A stretch of DNA of 64,000 bases from Bradyrhizobium sp. 4 (GCF_023100905.1 NZ_CP064686.1:5084001-5148000), one strand, 5' to 3'; shown: positions 36,711 to 45,660, numbered from the stretch's first letter. Program-made: numbers and translations. Notes: generated by a model from the letters alone, not told the origin.

Positions 36711-37602
36711 TCTCGTTGAGTGGCTCCGACTTGGCATCAGAGGCGACCGTCAGTCCGGGCTTGCCGATATGCACCACCGGCACATTCCGCGGATCGTGAC
36801 CGGGCGTCTCGGCCGTGAAAGTCTTGCTGCGCGTTACCAGGAAATCAACGATGTGGTTGCGCAGCGCGTAGTACAGCGGATGGCGGTGCAAATCGGTGCG
36901 GCCGCGATCCCGCGGCAGCGGGTTCTCGACGACCTCGGCCAGCACCGCGCCGGGACCGTTGGTCATCAGGAAGATCTTGTCGGCGAGGTAGATCGCCTCG
37001 TCGACGTCGTGGGTGATCATGAACGCGGTCTGCCCGGTCTCCAGACAGATGCGCCGCACCTCGTCCTGCAGCGTGCCGCGCGTCAGCGCATCGAGTGCCG
37101 AGAACGGCTCGTCCATCAGCATCATCTTTGGCGTTATCGACAGTGCACGCGCGATGCCGACGCGCTGTTTCATGCCGCCGGAGAGCTCGGAAGGTCGCTT
37201 GTGTTCCGACCCCGTCAGGCCGACGAGATCGATAAATTTCTGCGCATGCGCCTTCACTTTGGCGCGATCCCAGCTCCGCCATTTCGAGCTGACGGCGTAG
37301 GCAACGTTACCGAGCACGGTGCGCCAGGGCAGCAGCGCATGGCTCTGGAAGATCACGGCGCGATCGAGGCTCGTCCCTGAAATGGCCTGCCCGTCGACGA
37401 TCACCGCGCCCTCGCTCGGCGCATCGAGGCCGGCGAGGATGTTGAGCACCGTGGTCTTCCCGCAGCCGGAATGGCCGATCACGCAGCAGAACTCGCCGCG
37501 CGCCATAGACAGCCAGAGATTCTCGAAGACCGCCGTTGTCGCGCCGCCTGCGCCCGGATAGCGCTTTGCGATGGCTTCGATCGAGATGAATTTTTCGGTC
37601 AC
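36670..37602 (-). CDS. ABC transporter ATPase, nitrate/cyanate type
   Basis: 310 aa, NrtD/SsuB/TauB-type ATPase. Walker A GHSGCGKTT, signature LSGGMKQRVGIARAL, Walker B MLMDEPFSALD and switch His in MITHDVDEA. The start is GTG, four bases after the permease stop, with GGAGTAGGG as ribosome site. The last 13 residues (TSWSGLARPSTSF) are coded by the palindromic repeat, so the natural C-terminus has been replaced or extended. It powers uptake together with the permease and binding protein upstream; the operon partner cynS points to cyanate or nitrate. Confidence 0.9.
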   Translation of the reverse strand: MTEKFISIEAIAKRYPGAGGATTAVFENLWLSMARGEFCCVIGHSGCGKTTVLNILAGLDAPSEGAVIVDGQAISGTSLDRAVIFQSHALLPWRTVLGNVAYAVSSKWRSWDRAKVKAHAQKFIDLVGLTGSEHKRPSELSGGMKQRVGIARALSITPKMMLMDEPFSALDALTRGTLQDEVRRICLETGQTAFMITHDVDEAIYLADKIFLMTNGPGAVLAEVVENPLPRDRGRTDLHRHPLYYALRNHIVDFLVTRSKTFTAETPGHDPRNVPVVHIGKPGLTVASDAKSEPLNETSWSGLARPSTSF

Positions 37603-37606
37603 GGCC

Positions 37607-38446
37607 CTACTCCGGAAACGTGACCATGCGCGTGAAGCGCGCGAGGATCTGGTCGAGCAGCATGCCGACAACCCCGATCAGCAGGATCGCGATGATCACG
37701 TTGGTGATCGAGAGATTGTTCCACTCGTTCCAGACGAAATAGCCGATGCCGGTGCCGCCGACGAGCATTTCGGCCGCGACGATCACGAGCCAGGCGATGC
37801 CGATCGAGATGCGCATACCGGTCAGGATCGTCGGCGCCGCAGCCGGCAGGATCACGGTGAAGGCGCGCCTGATCGTTCCGACCTCGAGCGTTCGCGCGAC
37901 GTTGATCCATTCCTTGCGTACGCTCGCGACCCCGAACACGGTATTGAGCAGCATCGGCCAGATCGAGCAGATGAAGATGACGAAGATCGCGGAGATCGAG
38001 GAATCCTTGATGGTGTAGAGCGCGAGCGGCATCCACGCCAGCGGCGAGATCGGCTTCAGCAGCTGGATGAAGGGATCGAGCGCCTGGCTGAGCAGCGGCG
38101 ACATGCCGATCAGGAAGCCGAGCGGGATGGCGACCAGCACGGCGAGCAGATAGCCGGTGCCGACGCGCGCGATCGAGTAGCCGAGCTGGATGCCGAGCCC
38201 CTTGTCGTTCGGCCCGTTGTCGTAGAACGGCCTCCTCACATGCTCCCAGAGTTTTGCGCCGACATCGACCGGCCCCGGCATGGCGGATTTGCCCTGCGTC
38301 GCGGTCAGGCCCATCAGCTTGGCGTATTCCGGGCTCATCGTGGCCACCGGTGCCGTCGAGCGCACGGCGAGATGCCAGACGCCGAGGAACGCGACGAGCA
38401 GCACGATCGAGACGAGGCCGGCGCGGAGACGGAGAGAGGATGTCAT
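37607..38446 (-). CDS. ABC transporter permease, nitrate/cyanate type
   Basis: 279 aa with about six helices, BPD_transp_1 family. The EAA loop is seen around ARTLEVGTIRRAFTVILPAAAP. The NrtB/SsuC type is expected to form the membrane channel with the ATPase that follows four bases later. A palindromic repeat separates it from the binding-protein gene upstream (182-base gap). Confidence 0.9.
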   Translation of the reverse strand: MTSSLRLRAGLVSIVLLVAFLGVWHLAVRSTAPVATMSPEYAKLMGLTATQGKSAMPGPVDVGAKLWEHVRRPFYDNGPNDKGLGIQLGYSIARVGTGYLLAVLVAIPLGFLIGMSPLLSQALDPFIQLLKPISPLAWMPLALYTIKDSSISAIFVIFICSIWPMLLNTVFGVASVRKEWINVARTLEVGTIRRAFTVILPAAAPTILTGMRISIGIAWLVIVAAEMLVGGTGIGYFVWNEWNNLSITNVIIAILLIGVVGMLLDQILARFTRMVTFPE

Positions 38447-38460
38447 CTCCCTCTCCCCCC

Positions 38461-38605
38461 GTCGTCCCGGCGAAGGCCGGGACCCATACCGCGTGATCTA
38501 GCGGAGTCGAAAGGTCGTGGTACCGAACAACGTGTCTTCGCCAAACTCCGCCCTGGGGTTATGGGTCCCGGCCCCCGTGCGCAGCGCGCACTAGGCCGGG
38601 ACGAC
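38461..38605. repeat. Palindromic intergenic repeat, GTCGTCCCGGCG family
   Basis: Starts GTCGTCCCGGCGAAGGCC and ends GGCCGGGACGAC; inner arms GGGACCCATA / TATGGGTCCC. It sits inside the ABC operon between the binding-protein stop and the permease start. Confidence 0.85.
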
Positions 38606-38627
38606 AGCGGAGGCACATCGCGGCCCA

Positions 38628-40007
38628 TCACGACGCCTTCCTGATCTTGAAGCCCGCCAGATAATCCTCGGGCTTGGCCGGATCGAAAGTCTTTCCCATC
38701 ACGGCGAACGATTTGTAGCTGCTGGCCGGCGGCGCCAGGCCCATCTCGGTCATCAGCTTCCTGGTGTCGGTGGCGAGATACACCTGCTCGGCGACCGCCT
38801 TGTAGTCGACATCGCCCTTGATCTGGCCCCAGCGCTTCATCTGCGTCAGCATCCACACCGCAAAGGACTGCCAGGGGAACGGGTCGAAATCGACGCGCTT
38901 TTCATCCGTCTTCACGCCGCCGAGGCCATCGGCATAGGTGCCGGTCAAGACCTGTTCCAGTACCGTGACCGGCGCGTTGATGTAGTTCGCCGGCGCGATC
39001 GCCTCGGCGATCTGCTTGCGATTCTCCGCCTTCGACGCATAGGCGGTGGCATCGACGATCGCGCGCGTCAGCGCGGCAAAGCTGTTCGGCGCCGTGGTGA
39101 TGAACTCGCGGCTGGCGGCGAAGCTGCAGCAGGGATGGCCGTCCCAGATTTCCTTGGACAAAAGATGCATGAAGCCGACGCCGTCATAGATCGCGCGCTG
39201 GCAGATGTTGTCGGGCGCGAGAAAGCCGTCGATGTTGTCGGCGCGCAGGTTTGCCACCATTTCCGGCGGCGGTACCGAACGCAGCTGCACGTCGGTATCG
39301 GGGTCGATGCCGTGTTCGGCGAGATAGTAGCGCAGCAGATAATTGTGCATGGAATAGTCGAAGGGGATGGCGAACTTCATGCCCTTCCAGTCCTTCGGGT
39401 CGCGCTTGTCCTTGTGCTTGCTCGCCAGCACGATGCCCTGCCCGTTGATGTTCTCGATCGCGGGCACGGCGAATGGAATGGCGTTGGCACCTAAGCCAAG
39501 CGAAATCGCGAGCGGCATCGGCGCCAGCATGTGCGCGGCATCGTATTCCTTGTTGATGGTCTTGTCGCGGATCACGGCCCAGCCGGCAGTCTTGACCACG
39601 TCGACGTTGAGGCCGTGCTTGGCATAGAAGCCCAGCGGCGCGGCCATGATGATCGGCGTGGCGCAGGTGATCGGGATGAAGCCGACCTTGAGATCCTTCT
39701 TTTCCGGCGCGCCGGCCTGCGCAAAGACTTCGGTTGCGGTCTGAAGCGGGAAGAACTGCGACAGCGCGGCCAGCGCGGTGGACGCACCGACCGACTTCAG
39801 GAATGCGCGCCGCGCAATGTCCTGCGGAAACATCGCGCGCATCACGGCAGAGGCGACCACGCCCTCGTAGAGCTTCTCTTCGCTCTCGACGGGATCACAG
39901 CGCAACCCGGTGGCCTGCTCATGCTCCGCCGCGGATTGATGCTGACCACAGGCACAGCCGGCTCGCAGGTTGCGATCGGGATCAAACGGATTGTCGAAAG
40001 TGGACAT
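38628..40007 (-). CDS. NrtA-type ABC substrate-binding protein
   Basis: 459 aa, NrtA/CmpA/CynA type receptor for nitrate, bicarbonate or cyanate. The twin-arginine motif ARRAFLKSVGAS, preceded by a long N-terminal stretch of about 65 residues with Cys (AGCACGQH), suggests Tat export. The mature part begins KDLKVGFIPITCATPIIMA and contains DNIDGFLAPDN. AGGAGG lies upstream of the ATG. First gene of the operon; a sigma-54 promoter motif lies 35-50 bases upstream. The link to cynS makes cyanate the likely substrate (inference). Confidence 0.9.
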   Translation of the reverse strand: MSTFDNPFDPDRNLRAGCACGQHQSAAEHEQATGLRCDPVESEEKLYEGVVASAVMRAMFPQDIARRAFLKSVGASTALAALSQFFPLQTATEVFAQAGAPEKKDLKVGFIPITCATPIIMAAPLGFYAKHGLNVDVVKTAGWAVIRDKTINKEYDAAHMLAPMPLAISLGLGANAIPFAVPAIENINGQGIVLASKHKDKRDPKDWKGMKFAIPFDYSMHNYLLRYYLAEHGIDPDTDVQLRSVPPPEMVANLRADNIDGFLAPDNICQRAIYDGVGFMHLLSKEIWDGHPCCSFAASREFITTAPNSFAALTRAIVDATAYASKAENRKQIAEAIAPANYINAPVTVLEQVLTGTYADGLGGVKTDEKRVDFDPFPWQSFAVWMLTQMKRWGQIKGDVDYKAVAEQVYLATDTRKLMTEMGLAPPASSYKSFAVMGKTFDPAKPEDYLAGFKIRKAS

Positions 40008-40041
40008 CGGACCTCCTGCGCGTCGTTGCGAGGAGAATTAC

Positions 40042-40056
40042 GCAAGGAGCATGCCA
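40042..40056 (-). promoter_or_regulatory. Sigma-54 (-24/-12) promoter of the ABC-cynS operon
   Basis: On the minus strand it reads TGGCATGCTCCTTGC: GG and GC are exactly 12 bases apart as in the TGGCACG-N4-TTGC consensus, with one mismatch in the -24 box. The predicted start of transcription is near 40030, leaving a leader of about 23 bases that holds the AGGAGG site. Confidence 0.8.
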
Positions 40057-40115
40057 GCACCTTCAGGCCGGCCAGTGCCTTGATGACGCGGCACTTTCGC
40101 TTGCACTTGGTCATT

Positions 40116-40165
40116 ACGAAAATTCGTGATAAACGATATTTCGTAGTTGAATAACGAGATTTCGT
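40116..40165. promoter_or_regulatory. Three ACGA-N4-TCGT inverted repeats, candidate activator sites
   Basis: Copies at 40116-40127 (spacer AAAT), 40133-40144 (TATT) and 40154-40165 (GATT), centres 17 and 21 bases apart. They lie 60-110 bases upstream of the sigma-54 promoter, the normal distance for enhancer sites. The third ends one base before the start codon of the divergent activator gene, which suggests that the protein also controls itself. Confidence 0.75.
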
Positions 40166-40166
40166 A

Positions 40167-42122
40167 ATGGCAACGACGCCACTACTCGCCCACGACGATG
40201 TGGTCCCGACCATCGATCCGCGCGTCGCGGCTTTCGAATCCTCGGTCGAGGCGACCCTGCTGATCGACCCCTTCGGCGACCAGATCGTCGATGCCAATCC
40301 CGCCGCCTGCGCCCTGCTCGGCTACGACCGCGCGCTGCTGCGCCAGACCAGGGCGAGCACGCTGCATGCCGGCGAACTTCCGGCGCTGACCGTGTTCACC
40401 CAGGCCGTGCTGCACAAGGGCGCCTACTGGACCACGGCGCTCAACCCACGCCATGCCACCGGGCAAAATCTCCGGCTCGAATATGCCGGCTGCGTCCTGC
40501 CCCATGACGGGCGCACGCTGGTCCAGCTCACCCTGACCGATCTCGACGCGCGCCGCCGCCGCAATGTCGACGCCGCCGCCGAAGACCATATGCGCAGCGG
40601 CATCTCGACCTGGCAGCGGGTCGAGCGCGTGTTCCAGGACATCGAGCGCGAGAACCAGCTGATCCTGCGCGCCGCCGGCGAAGGCATTTACGGCGTCAAC
40701 GCGGAAGGAAAGACCACCTTCGTGAACCCCGCCGCCGAGCGGATGCTGGGCTGGACGGCCGAGGAGCTGGTCGGCAAGGAAATCCATCCCATCATGCACC
40801 ACACCCACCATGACGGGCGGCACTATCACAACCATGACTGCCCGATCTACGCGGCGTTCCGCGACGGCGCGGTGCACCAGGTCGACGGCGAAGTGTTCTG
40901 GCGCAAGGACGGCTCGCCGGCCTGGGTCGAATACACCTCCACGCCGATCCGCGACCGCGGCGTGGTGGTCGGTGCCGTCGTGGTGTTTCGCGACGTCAGC
41001 CAGCGCCGCGAGGCCGACGAGAAGCTGCACGCCGCGCTCGCCGAGGTCGATCGCCTGCGCGAACGGCTCGAGCTCGAAAACGCCTACCTCCAGGAAGAAA
41101 TCCGCATCGAGACCAATCCGCGCGGCATCATCGGTGGTAGCGAGGCGATCCAGACGACGCTGCGCCAGGTCAAGCTGGTGGCGCCGACCAGCGCCGCGGT
41201 GATGATCACCGGGGAATCTGGCACCGGCAAGGAGCTGATCGCGCGCGCCATCCACGAGGATTCCACCCGCAGCGACCGGCCGCTGATCCGCGTCAACTGC
41301 GCCGCGATCCCGCGCGAATTGTTCGAGAGCGAATTCTTCGGCCATGTCCGCGGCGCCTTCACCGGCGCGACGCGCGACCGCATCGGCCGGTTCGAACTCG
41401 CCGATGGCGGCACGCTGTTCCTCGACGAGGTCGGCGAGATCCCGCTCGAATTGCAAGGCAAGCTGCTGCGCGTGTTGCAGGAGGGCAATTTCGAGCGCGT
41501 CGGCCAGGAGCGCACGCGCGCGGTCGACGTCCGCGTCATCGCCGCGACCAATCGCGACCTCAAGCAGGAGGTGCAGCGCGGGCGTTTTCGCGAGGACCTC
41601 TATTTCCGGCTCAACGTGTTTCCGATCGAGACGGTGCCCCTGCGCGAACGACGCGAGGATATTGCGCTGCTCGCCCAGCATTTCCTCACGCGCGAGAGCA
41701 AGGCGCTGAAATCGAATCTGCGCTTGTCGGAAGGCGATGCGCGTCGGCTGACGCGCTATGACTGGCCCGGCAATGTCCGCGAACTCCAGAACGTGATCGA
41801 GCGCGCCGCGATCCTGTCGCAGAACGGCCGTTTGCGGATCGATCTGCCCGACCCCTCCGGCACGCAGGCCCCAGCCGGCCCCGCGCGGCAGAAGGCTGAC
41901 GCACGGCCCGCTGTGATGACGTCATCCGAAATGCGCGACCACGAGCGCGCCAACATCCTGGCCGCGCTCGAGGGCTGCGCCGGAAAAGTGTTCGGCCCCG
42001 GTGGCGCGGCCGAGATGCTGGACATCAAGCCGACCACGCTGGCCTCGCGGATCAAGGCGCTGGGAATCGCGCCCCGTCCGCGGGGCCGGCGGCTAGCGGC
42101 GATCACGCCGCCTTGGTCGTGA
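40167..42122 (+). CDS. Sigma-54-dependent activator with two PAS domains
   Basis: 651 aa. PAS 1 about 22-130; PAS 2 about 160-285, with a His-rich loop MHHTHHDGRHYHNHDCPIY; a coiled linker; AAA+ domain about 320-545 with Walker A GESGTGKE near 349 and the sigma-54 contact loop GAFTGAT at 396; Fis-type helix-turn-helix near the end (GGAAEMLDIKPTTLASRIKALGI). It is divergent from the ABC-cynS operon and probably activates it through the three inverted repeats between them. What the PAS domains sense is unknown. Its 3' end overlaps the convergent sulfurtransferase gene by 20 bases. Confidence 0.93.
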   Translation: MATTPLLAHDDVVPTIDPRVAAFESSVEATLLIDPFGDQIVDANPAACALLGYDRALLRQTRASTLHAGELPALTVFTQAVLHKGAYWTTALNPRHATGQNLRLEYAGCVLPHDGRTLVQLTLTDLDARRRRNVDAAAEDHMRSGISTWQRVERVFQDIERENQLILRAAGEGIYGVNAEGKTTFVNPAAERMLGWTAEELVGKEIHPIMHHTHHDGRHYHNHDCPIYAAFRDGAVHQVDGEVFWRKDGSPAWVEYTSTPIRDRGVVVGAVVVFRDVSQRREADEKLHAALAEVDRLRERLELENAYLQEEIRIETNPRGIIGGSEAIQTTLRQVKLVAPTSAAVMITGESGTGKELIARAIHEDSTRSDRPLIRVNCAAIPRELFESEFFGHVRGAFTGATRDRIGRFELADGGTLFLDEVGEIPLELQGKLLRVLQEGNFERVGQERTRAVDVRVIAATNRDLKQEVQRGRFREDLYFRLNVFPIETVPLRERREDIALLAQHFLTRESKALKSNLRLSEGDARRLTRYDWPGNVRELQNVIERAAILSQNGRLRIDLPDPSGTQAPAGPARQKADARPAVMTSSEMRDHERANILAALEGCAGKVFGPGGAAEMLDIKPTTLASRIKALGIAPRPRGRRLAAITPPWS

Positions 42123-42981
42123 CCTCCGATGCGATCGGCAATCCCTGCTCGATCGGCAGCGACGGATCGCGCGACCATTCGTTCCAGGAGCCGAAATACA
42201 TCCGCACGTCATTCACGCCGGCGTTCTTGAGCGCCAGGAACGTGTTCGAGGCGCGCGCCCCCTTGAAGCAGTAGAGATAGACCGGCGTCGACGGCGAGAT
42301 GCCGACCGTGGCGCATTCCGCCAGGATCTCGTCCTTGGATTTGAAGCGCGGTCCCTCGGCGGTCGGTTTCATCATGCGATACCATTCCAGCCACACCGCG
42401 CCGGGAATGCGGCCCTTGCGCGGGCAGAAATCCTTCCCGTAGGGCGACGAGCTGTCGCCGATCCATTCGTCGACGTCGCGTACGTCGAGAATGGCGACGC
42501 CCGGCTTGCCGACCGCCGCCAACATAGTCTTGGCGTCGATCAGAATATCGCCCGCTTCGGGCACGATTCCGAACGACGCCTTCGCAGGCGCCGGCACGTC
42601 TTTCGTCACCGGAAGACCTGCGGCCGCCCAGGCATCGAAGCCGCCATGCAGCACCTTGATCTTGGGATAGCCGAGCATGGTGAGCAGGTAGTAGCCGCGG
42701 CAGGACTGGCCGAAGCCGGAGTTCATCGACTGCTCGTAGATCACGGCCGTCTCCTTGCCGGACAGACCCGCGCCGCCGAAGGCATCGGCGAACTTGGTCT
42801 TCAGCTCGCTCATGCCTTCCGGCGTCGAGGTCGCAAGAAACGTGAATATCTCATGCACGTTCACGGCGTTGGGAAGGTGCCCGGCGCCATAGGCGTCGGG
42901 GTTGCGGGTGTCGATCACGACACAGGGCTCGGTTTTCAAGAGATCGGCAAGTTCGCTGGCAGAGATCAGAACGTCCGTCAT
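42103..42981 (-). CDS. sseA: Thiosulfate/3-mercaptopyruvate sulfurtransferase
   Basis: Two rhodanese domains, 292 aa. The N-terminal domain is inactive; the C-terminal one has the catalytic Cys in VYLYCFKGARASN. It moves sulfane sulfur from thiosulfate or mercaptopyruvate to an acceptor such as cyanide. The CFKGARAS loop is not the standard CGSGVTA loop of SseA, so the donor is uncertain. GGAGAGG fixes the start. It is the last gene of a three-gene operon (osmC-like, acyl-CoA-dehydrogenase-like, this gene), with a 46-base gap. Confidence 0.85.
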   Translation of the reverse strand: MTDVLISASELADLLKTEPCVVIDTRNPDAYGAGHLPNAVNVHEIFTFLATSTPEGMSELKTKFADAFGGAGLSGKETAVIYEQSMNSGFGQSCRGYYLLTMLGYPKIKVLHGGFDAWAAAGLPVTKDVPAPAKASFGIVPEAGDILIDAKTMLAAVGKPGVAILDVRDVDEWIGDSSSPYGKDFCPRKGRIPGAVWLEWYRMMKPTAEGPRFKSKDEILAECATVGISPSTPVYLYCFKGARASNTFLALKNAGVNDVRMYFGSWNEWSRDPSLPIEQGLPIASEVTTKAA

Positions 42982-43027
42982 TGGCAGCCTCTCCGTTGAG
43001 GTTAGATGGTGGGTGGGCTCGTAAAAC

Positions 43028-44161
43028 TCAGGAATCGGCAAGCATCTTGCGCAGCTGCTTGGTGGCAGGCGTGACGATCGCGACGAAATAGGCCTCGCGC
43101 AGGCGGCGCTGGGCGCGGTGGGACTTGAGGTAGCCGCGCGCGCCACAATGCAGCATCGCCGCATGCGCCGCCGCGACGCTGGCCTCGCCGGCGCGAAGCC
43201 TGAGCGCGATCACCTTGCGCCAGTAGGTCTCCTCTTCATTGTAGGGATCGCGCGCCAGCGCCATGGTCTCGACCTCGAGCTCGGCGGCGAGATCACGGAA
43301 GTGCACGGGCTGTTGCGGCAAATAGCGGTTGATGTGACCGAGGGGATTATCGACCTCGTCCATGATGCTGATGCAGTCCTTGATGAGCCCGAGCGCCATG
43401 CCGGCCTGCAGCAGGATGAAGCCGGCGCGGATCTTCTTCACGAAAGGCGCGGCGGGATCGGCCAGGATCAGCTCGTCAGGCACGAAGGCGTCCCGGAACT
43501 GCACGCCATAGGTGCCGGTGCCGTCCATGGCGAGGAACGGCTTGCATGGCGTCAGTGTGATCGCGGGATCGGAGCAGTCCGCCAAAAACATCACTTGGCC
43601 GGACTCGCCACTTGCGATGCCCGGCTCGTCCTCGCGTTCGAAGATGGTGCCGAAATAATGATCCGGTCCGAGATTGGACACCCAGGGCAGCGCGCCGCGC
43701 ACGATGTAGCCGCCTTCGACCTTGCGCCCCTTCAGCTTGAGCTTTTCGATGCCGAAAAAGCTCTTCATCGGATTGGAGAGTCCGGTGCCGCCGAGCACGC
43801 GACCGGTCGAGAACGCATCGCCGAAGCGCTTTGCCAGCTTCATGTTGGTCGAGTTGGCCGCGTACCAGACCAGCGTGTTCTGGCACCACGCCATGAAGGC
43901 AGTGCTGCCGCAGACCTCACCGATTGCCGCCATCGCCTGAATGGCACAGCGCAGATCGGCAGGCCCTTCGTGCGGCACGTGACTGCCCCAGGCACCGACC
44001 GCGCCGAGCTTGTGCAGCACATCGGCCGGATAAATGGTGCCGGCATCGATGCCGGCGGCGAGCGGCGCGAGCTGCTCCCGCGCGATCCGCGCCACCTCGC
44101 CTGCGATGGACGGTGCGGGCTGATCCAAAACTTCGGCCCGTGATAAAGCCAGTGAACCCAT
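43028..44161 (-). CDS. Acyl-CoA dehydrogenase family flavoprotein
   Basis: 377 aa with the acyl-CoA dehydrogenase layout: helical N-terminal part, middle beta domain (VLGGTGLSNPMKSFFG, GALPWVSNLGPDHYFG) and helical C-terminal part. The usual catalytic Glu region is not obvious. Related proteins in the DszC/SfnB branch are FMN monooxygenases acting on sulfur compounds, and its neighbours handle sulfur, so a monooxygenase role is possible (inference). The GGGAG site favours ATG 44161 over an earlier GTG. Confidence 0.8.
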   Translation of the reverse strand: MGSLALSRAEVLDQPAPSIAGEVARIAREQLAPLAAGIDAGTIYPADVLHKLGAVGAWGSHVPHEGPADLRCAIQAMAAIGEVCGSTAFMAWCQNTLVWYAANSTNMKLAKRFGDAFSTGRVLGGTGLSNPMKSFFGIEKLKLKGRKVEGGYIVRGALPWVSNLGPDHYFGTIFEREDEPGIASGESGQVMFLADCSDPAITLTPCKPFLAMDGTGTYGVQFRDAFVPDELILADPAAPFVKKIRAGFILLQAGMALGLIKDCISIMDEVDNPLGHINRYLPQQPVHFRDLAAELEVETMALARDPYNEEETYWRKVIALRLRAGEASVAAAHAAMLHCGARGYLKSHRAQRRLREAYFVAIVTPATKQLRKMLADS

Positions 44162-44196
44162 GATCGTCTCCCGCACCTTGTCCTGTTGCCGTCAGC

Positions 44197-44742
44197 TCAG
44201 ATGCCGACCTCGAGATTGACCGGGCGGGTGAAGGTGTTGGCGACCGGCGACCATTGCTTCACATGGGCGACCAGCGCATTGATTTCGTCCGGCGAGATCC
44301 CCTCACATTCCATGTCGACCTTGACGCGCACGTCCGTAAATCCAACGGGCTTGTCCGAGACGTCGCCGGTGCCCCAGACGGCGGTAATGTTGAGATCGCC
44401 CTCGAGCTCGAGCTCGAGCTTGTTGACGATCCAGCCGCGATGCACGGCGTTGGCGTGCAGGCCGACGGCGAGGCAGGAGCCCAGCGCGGCGAGCGAAGCT
44501 TCGGACGGATTGGGCGCAGTGTCGTCGCCGAGCAGACCGGGCGGCTCGTCGACGATGTAGGGCTGCAAATTGCGGATGTAGTTGGCGTGGCGGAATTTTC
44601 CTTCCGCGACCGTCTTGCACTTCAAGGTCTTGATGACCTTCGGATTGGCCTTGCCGTTGGCGATCAGTTGCTCGAGGCCATTCTTGTCGATGGGCGCGAG
44701 GCAACCCGTCAGCACTGTCTTTTGAACGACGGCAGTCATCAT
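44197..44742 (-). CDS. OsmC family protein
   Basis: 181 aa, OsmC/Ohr fold. Contains NPSEASLAALGSCLAVG with the conserved Cys, but only one of the two Cys of peroxidatic Ohr is in a familiar place. Members reduce organic peroxides or act on persulfides. GGGAGAAG precedes a double ATG. First gene of the osmC-dehydrogenase-sulfurtransferase operon; a TetR regulator diverges from it. Confidence 0.85.
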   Translation of the reverse strand: MMTAVVQKTVLTGCLAPIDKNGLEQLIANGKANPKVIKTLKCKTVAEGKFRHANYIRNLQPYIVDEPPGLLGDDTAPNPSEASLAALGSCLAVGLHANAVHRGWIVNKLELELEGDLNITAVWGTGDVSDKPVGFTDVRVKVDMECEGISPDEINALVAHVKQWSPVANTFTRPVNLEVGI

Positions 44743-44773
44743 CTTCTCCCTGGCAGAAGTGGAAATCGGTAGG

Positions 44774-44787
44774 ATACCGAACGGTCT
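44774..44787. promoter_or_regulatory. Candidate TetR operator upstream of the osmC-like operon
   Basis: ATACCGAACGGTCT holds the perfect palindrome ACCG-AA-CGGT with partly matching flanks, a layout common for TetR-family operators. Its centre is 38 bases upstream of the osmC-like start, in the gap shared with the divergent TetR gene. Confidence 0.5.
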
Positions 44788-44984
44788 GTTTCCTTGCATG
44801 GAGCGTGCCAGAGCCGACCAAAATCAAAAGGCGAAGTATTGGAGCCGCTTAGCGAACGCTGCCTGCGAATTGATCAGCCGCCGTTTGCTCAAAGGCGATG
44901 CAGACGGGCTTTCCCGTGCGAATCTTTTTAGCGCGGACAGATGCGGCTTGCTGATGCGGCGCGGCTGCGGGTAAGTTTGGACTC

Positions 44985-45650
44985 ATGGCCAAGCCCTCAC
45001 TGAACAAGACGTCAAAGAAGAAGTCTCATTCGCCGCACGGCGGCGCCAGTGACGACGAGTCCGCGCGCGGACGCCTGCTCAGCGCGGCGACGCATCTGTT
45101 CTGCAAGAACGGCATCAACGCCACCGGCATCGACGCGATCATCGCGGAAGCCGGCACCGCGAAGACCACGCTCTATAAATTGTTCGGCTCCAAGACCAAT
45201 CTCGTCAACGCGGTGCTGGAGAGCGAAGGCAAGCAGTGGCGCGAATGGTTCATCGGCGCCATGGAAGAAGGCGGCGGCGACGCGCAGGCCAAGCTCACGC
45301 GCATCTTCCCGGCCCTGAAGAGCTGGTTCGCGGAGGAGCGCTTCTACGGCTGCCCCTTCATCAATGCGGTCGGCGAGCACGACAAGGACGCCAAGCAGTT
45401 CCGCAACATCGCGATGAAGCACAAGAAGATCGTGCTCGGCCACATCGAGAAGCTCGCTGGCGAGCTCGGTTCGAACGAGCCCCTCGTGCTCGCACATCAG
45501 CTCGGGCTGTTGATCGACGGCGCCATCGTCGCGGCGATGGTGTCGCGCGATCCGGGCGTGGCCGATACGGCGGCGCTGACGGCGGGCCCCCTGCTCAGCC
45601 AGTCCAAGGCAAAGAAGAAGCGCGCGGCGGATCAGCTCGAGGCAGTGTGA
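44985..45650 (+). CDS. TetR family transcriptional regulator
   Basis: 221 aa. Helix-turn-helix at about 27-75: RGRLLSAATHLFCKNGINAT then AEAGTAKTTLYKLFGSK. The C-terminal ligand domain has FYGCPFINAVGE. N- and C-termini are Lys-rich. It is divergent from the osmC-like operon and is the obvious candidate repressor. Ligand unknown. Confidence 0.9.
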   Translation: MAKPSLNKTSKKKSHSPHGGASDDESARGRLLSAATHLFCKNGINATGIDAIIAEAGTAKTTLYKLFGSKTNLVNAVLESEGKQWREWFIGAMEEGGGDAQAKLTRIFPALKSWFAEERFYGCPFINAVGEHDKDAKQFRNIAMKHKKIVLGHIEKLAGELGSNEPLVLAHQLGLLIDGAIVAAMVSRDPGVADTAALTAGPLLSQSKAKKKRAADQLEAV

Positions 45651-45660
45651 TCGCTCCATC

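Noticed and set aside
40090..40105. Second sigma-54-like motif on the plus strand (GGCAC then TTGC)
   Set aside because: The GG and GC are 13 bases apart, not 12; a one-base error in spacing normally kills such promoters.
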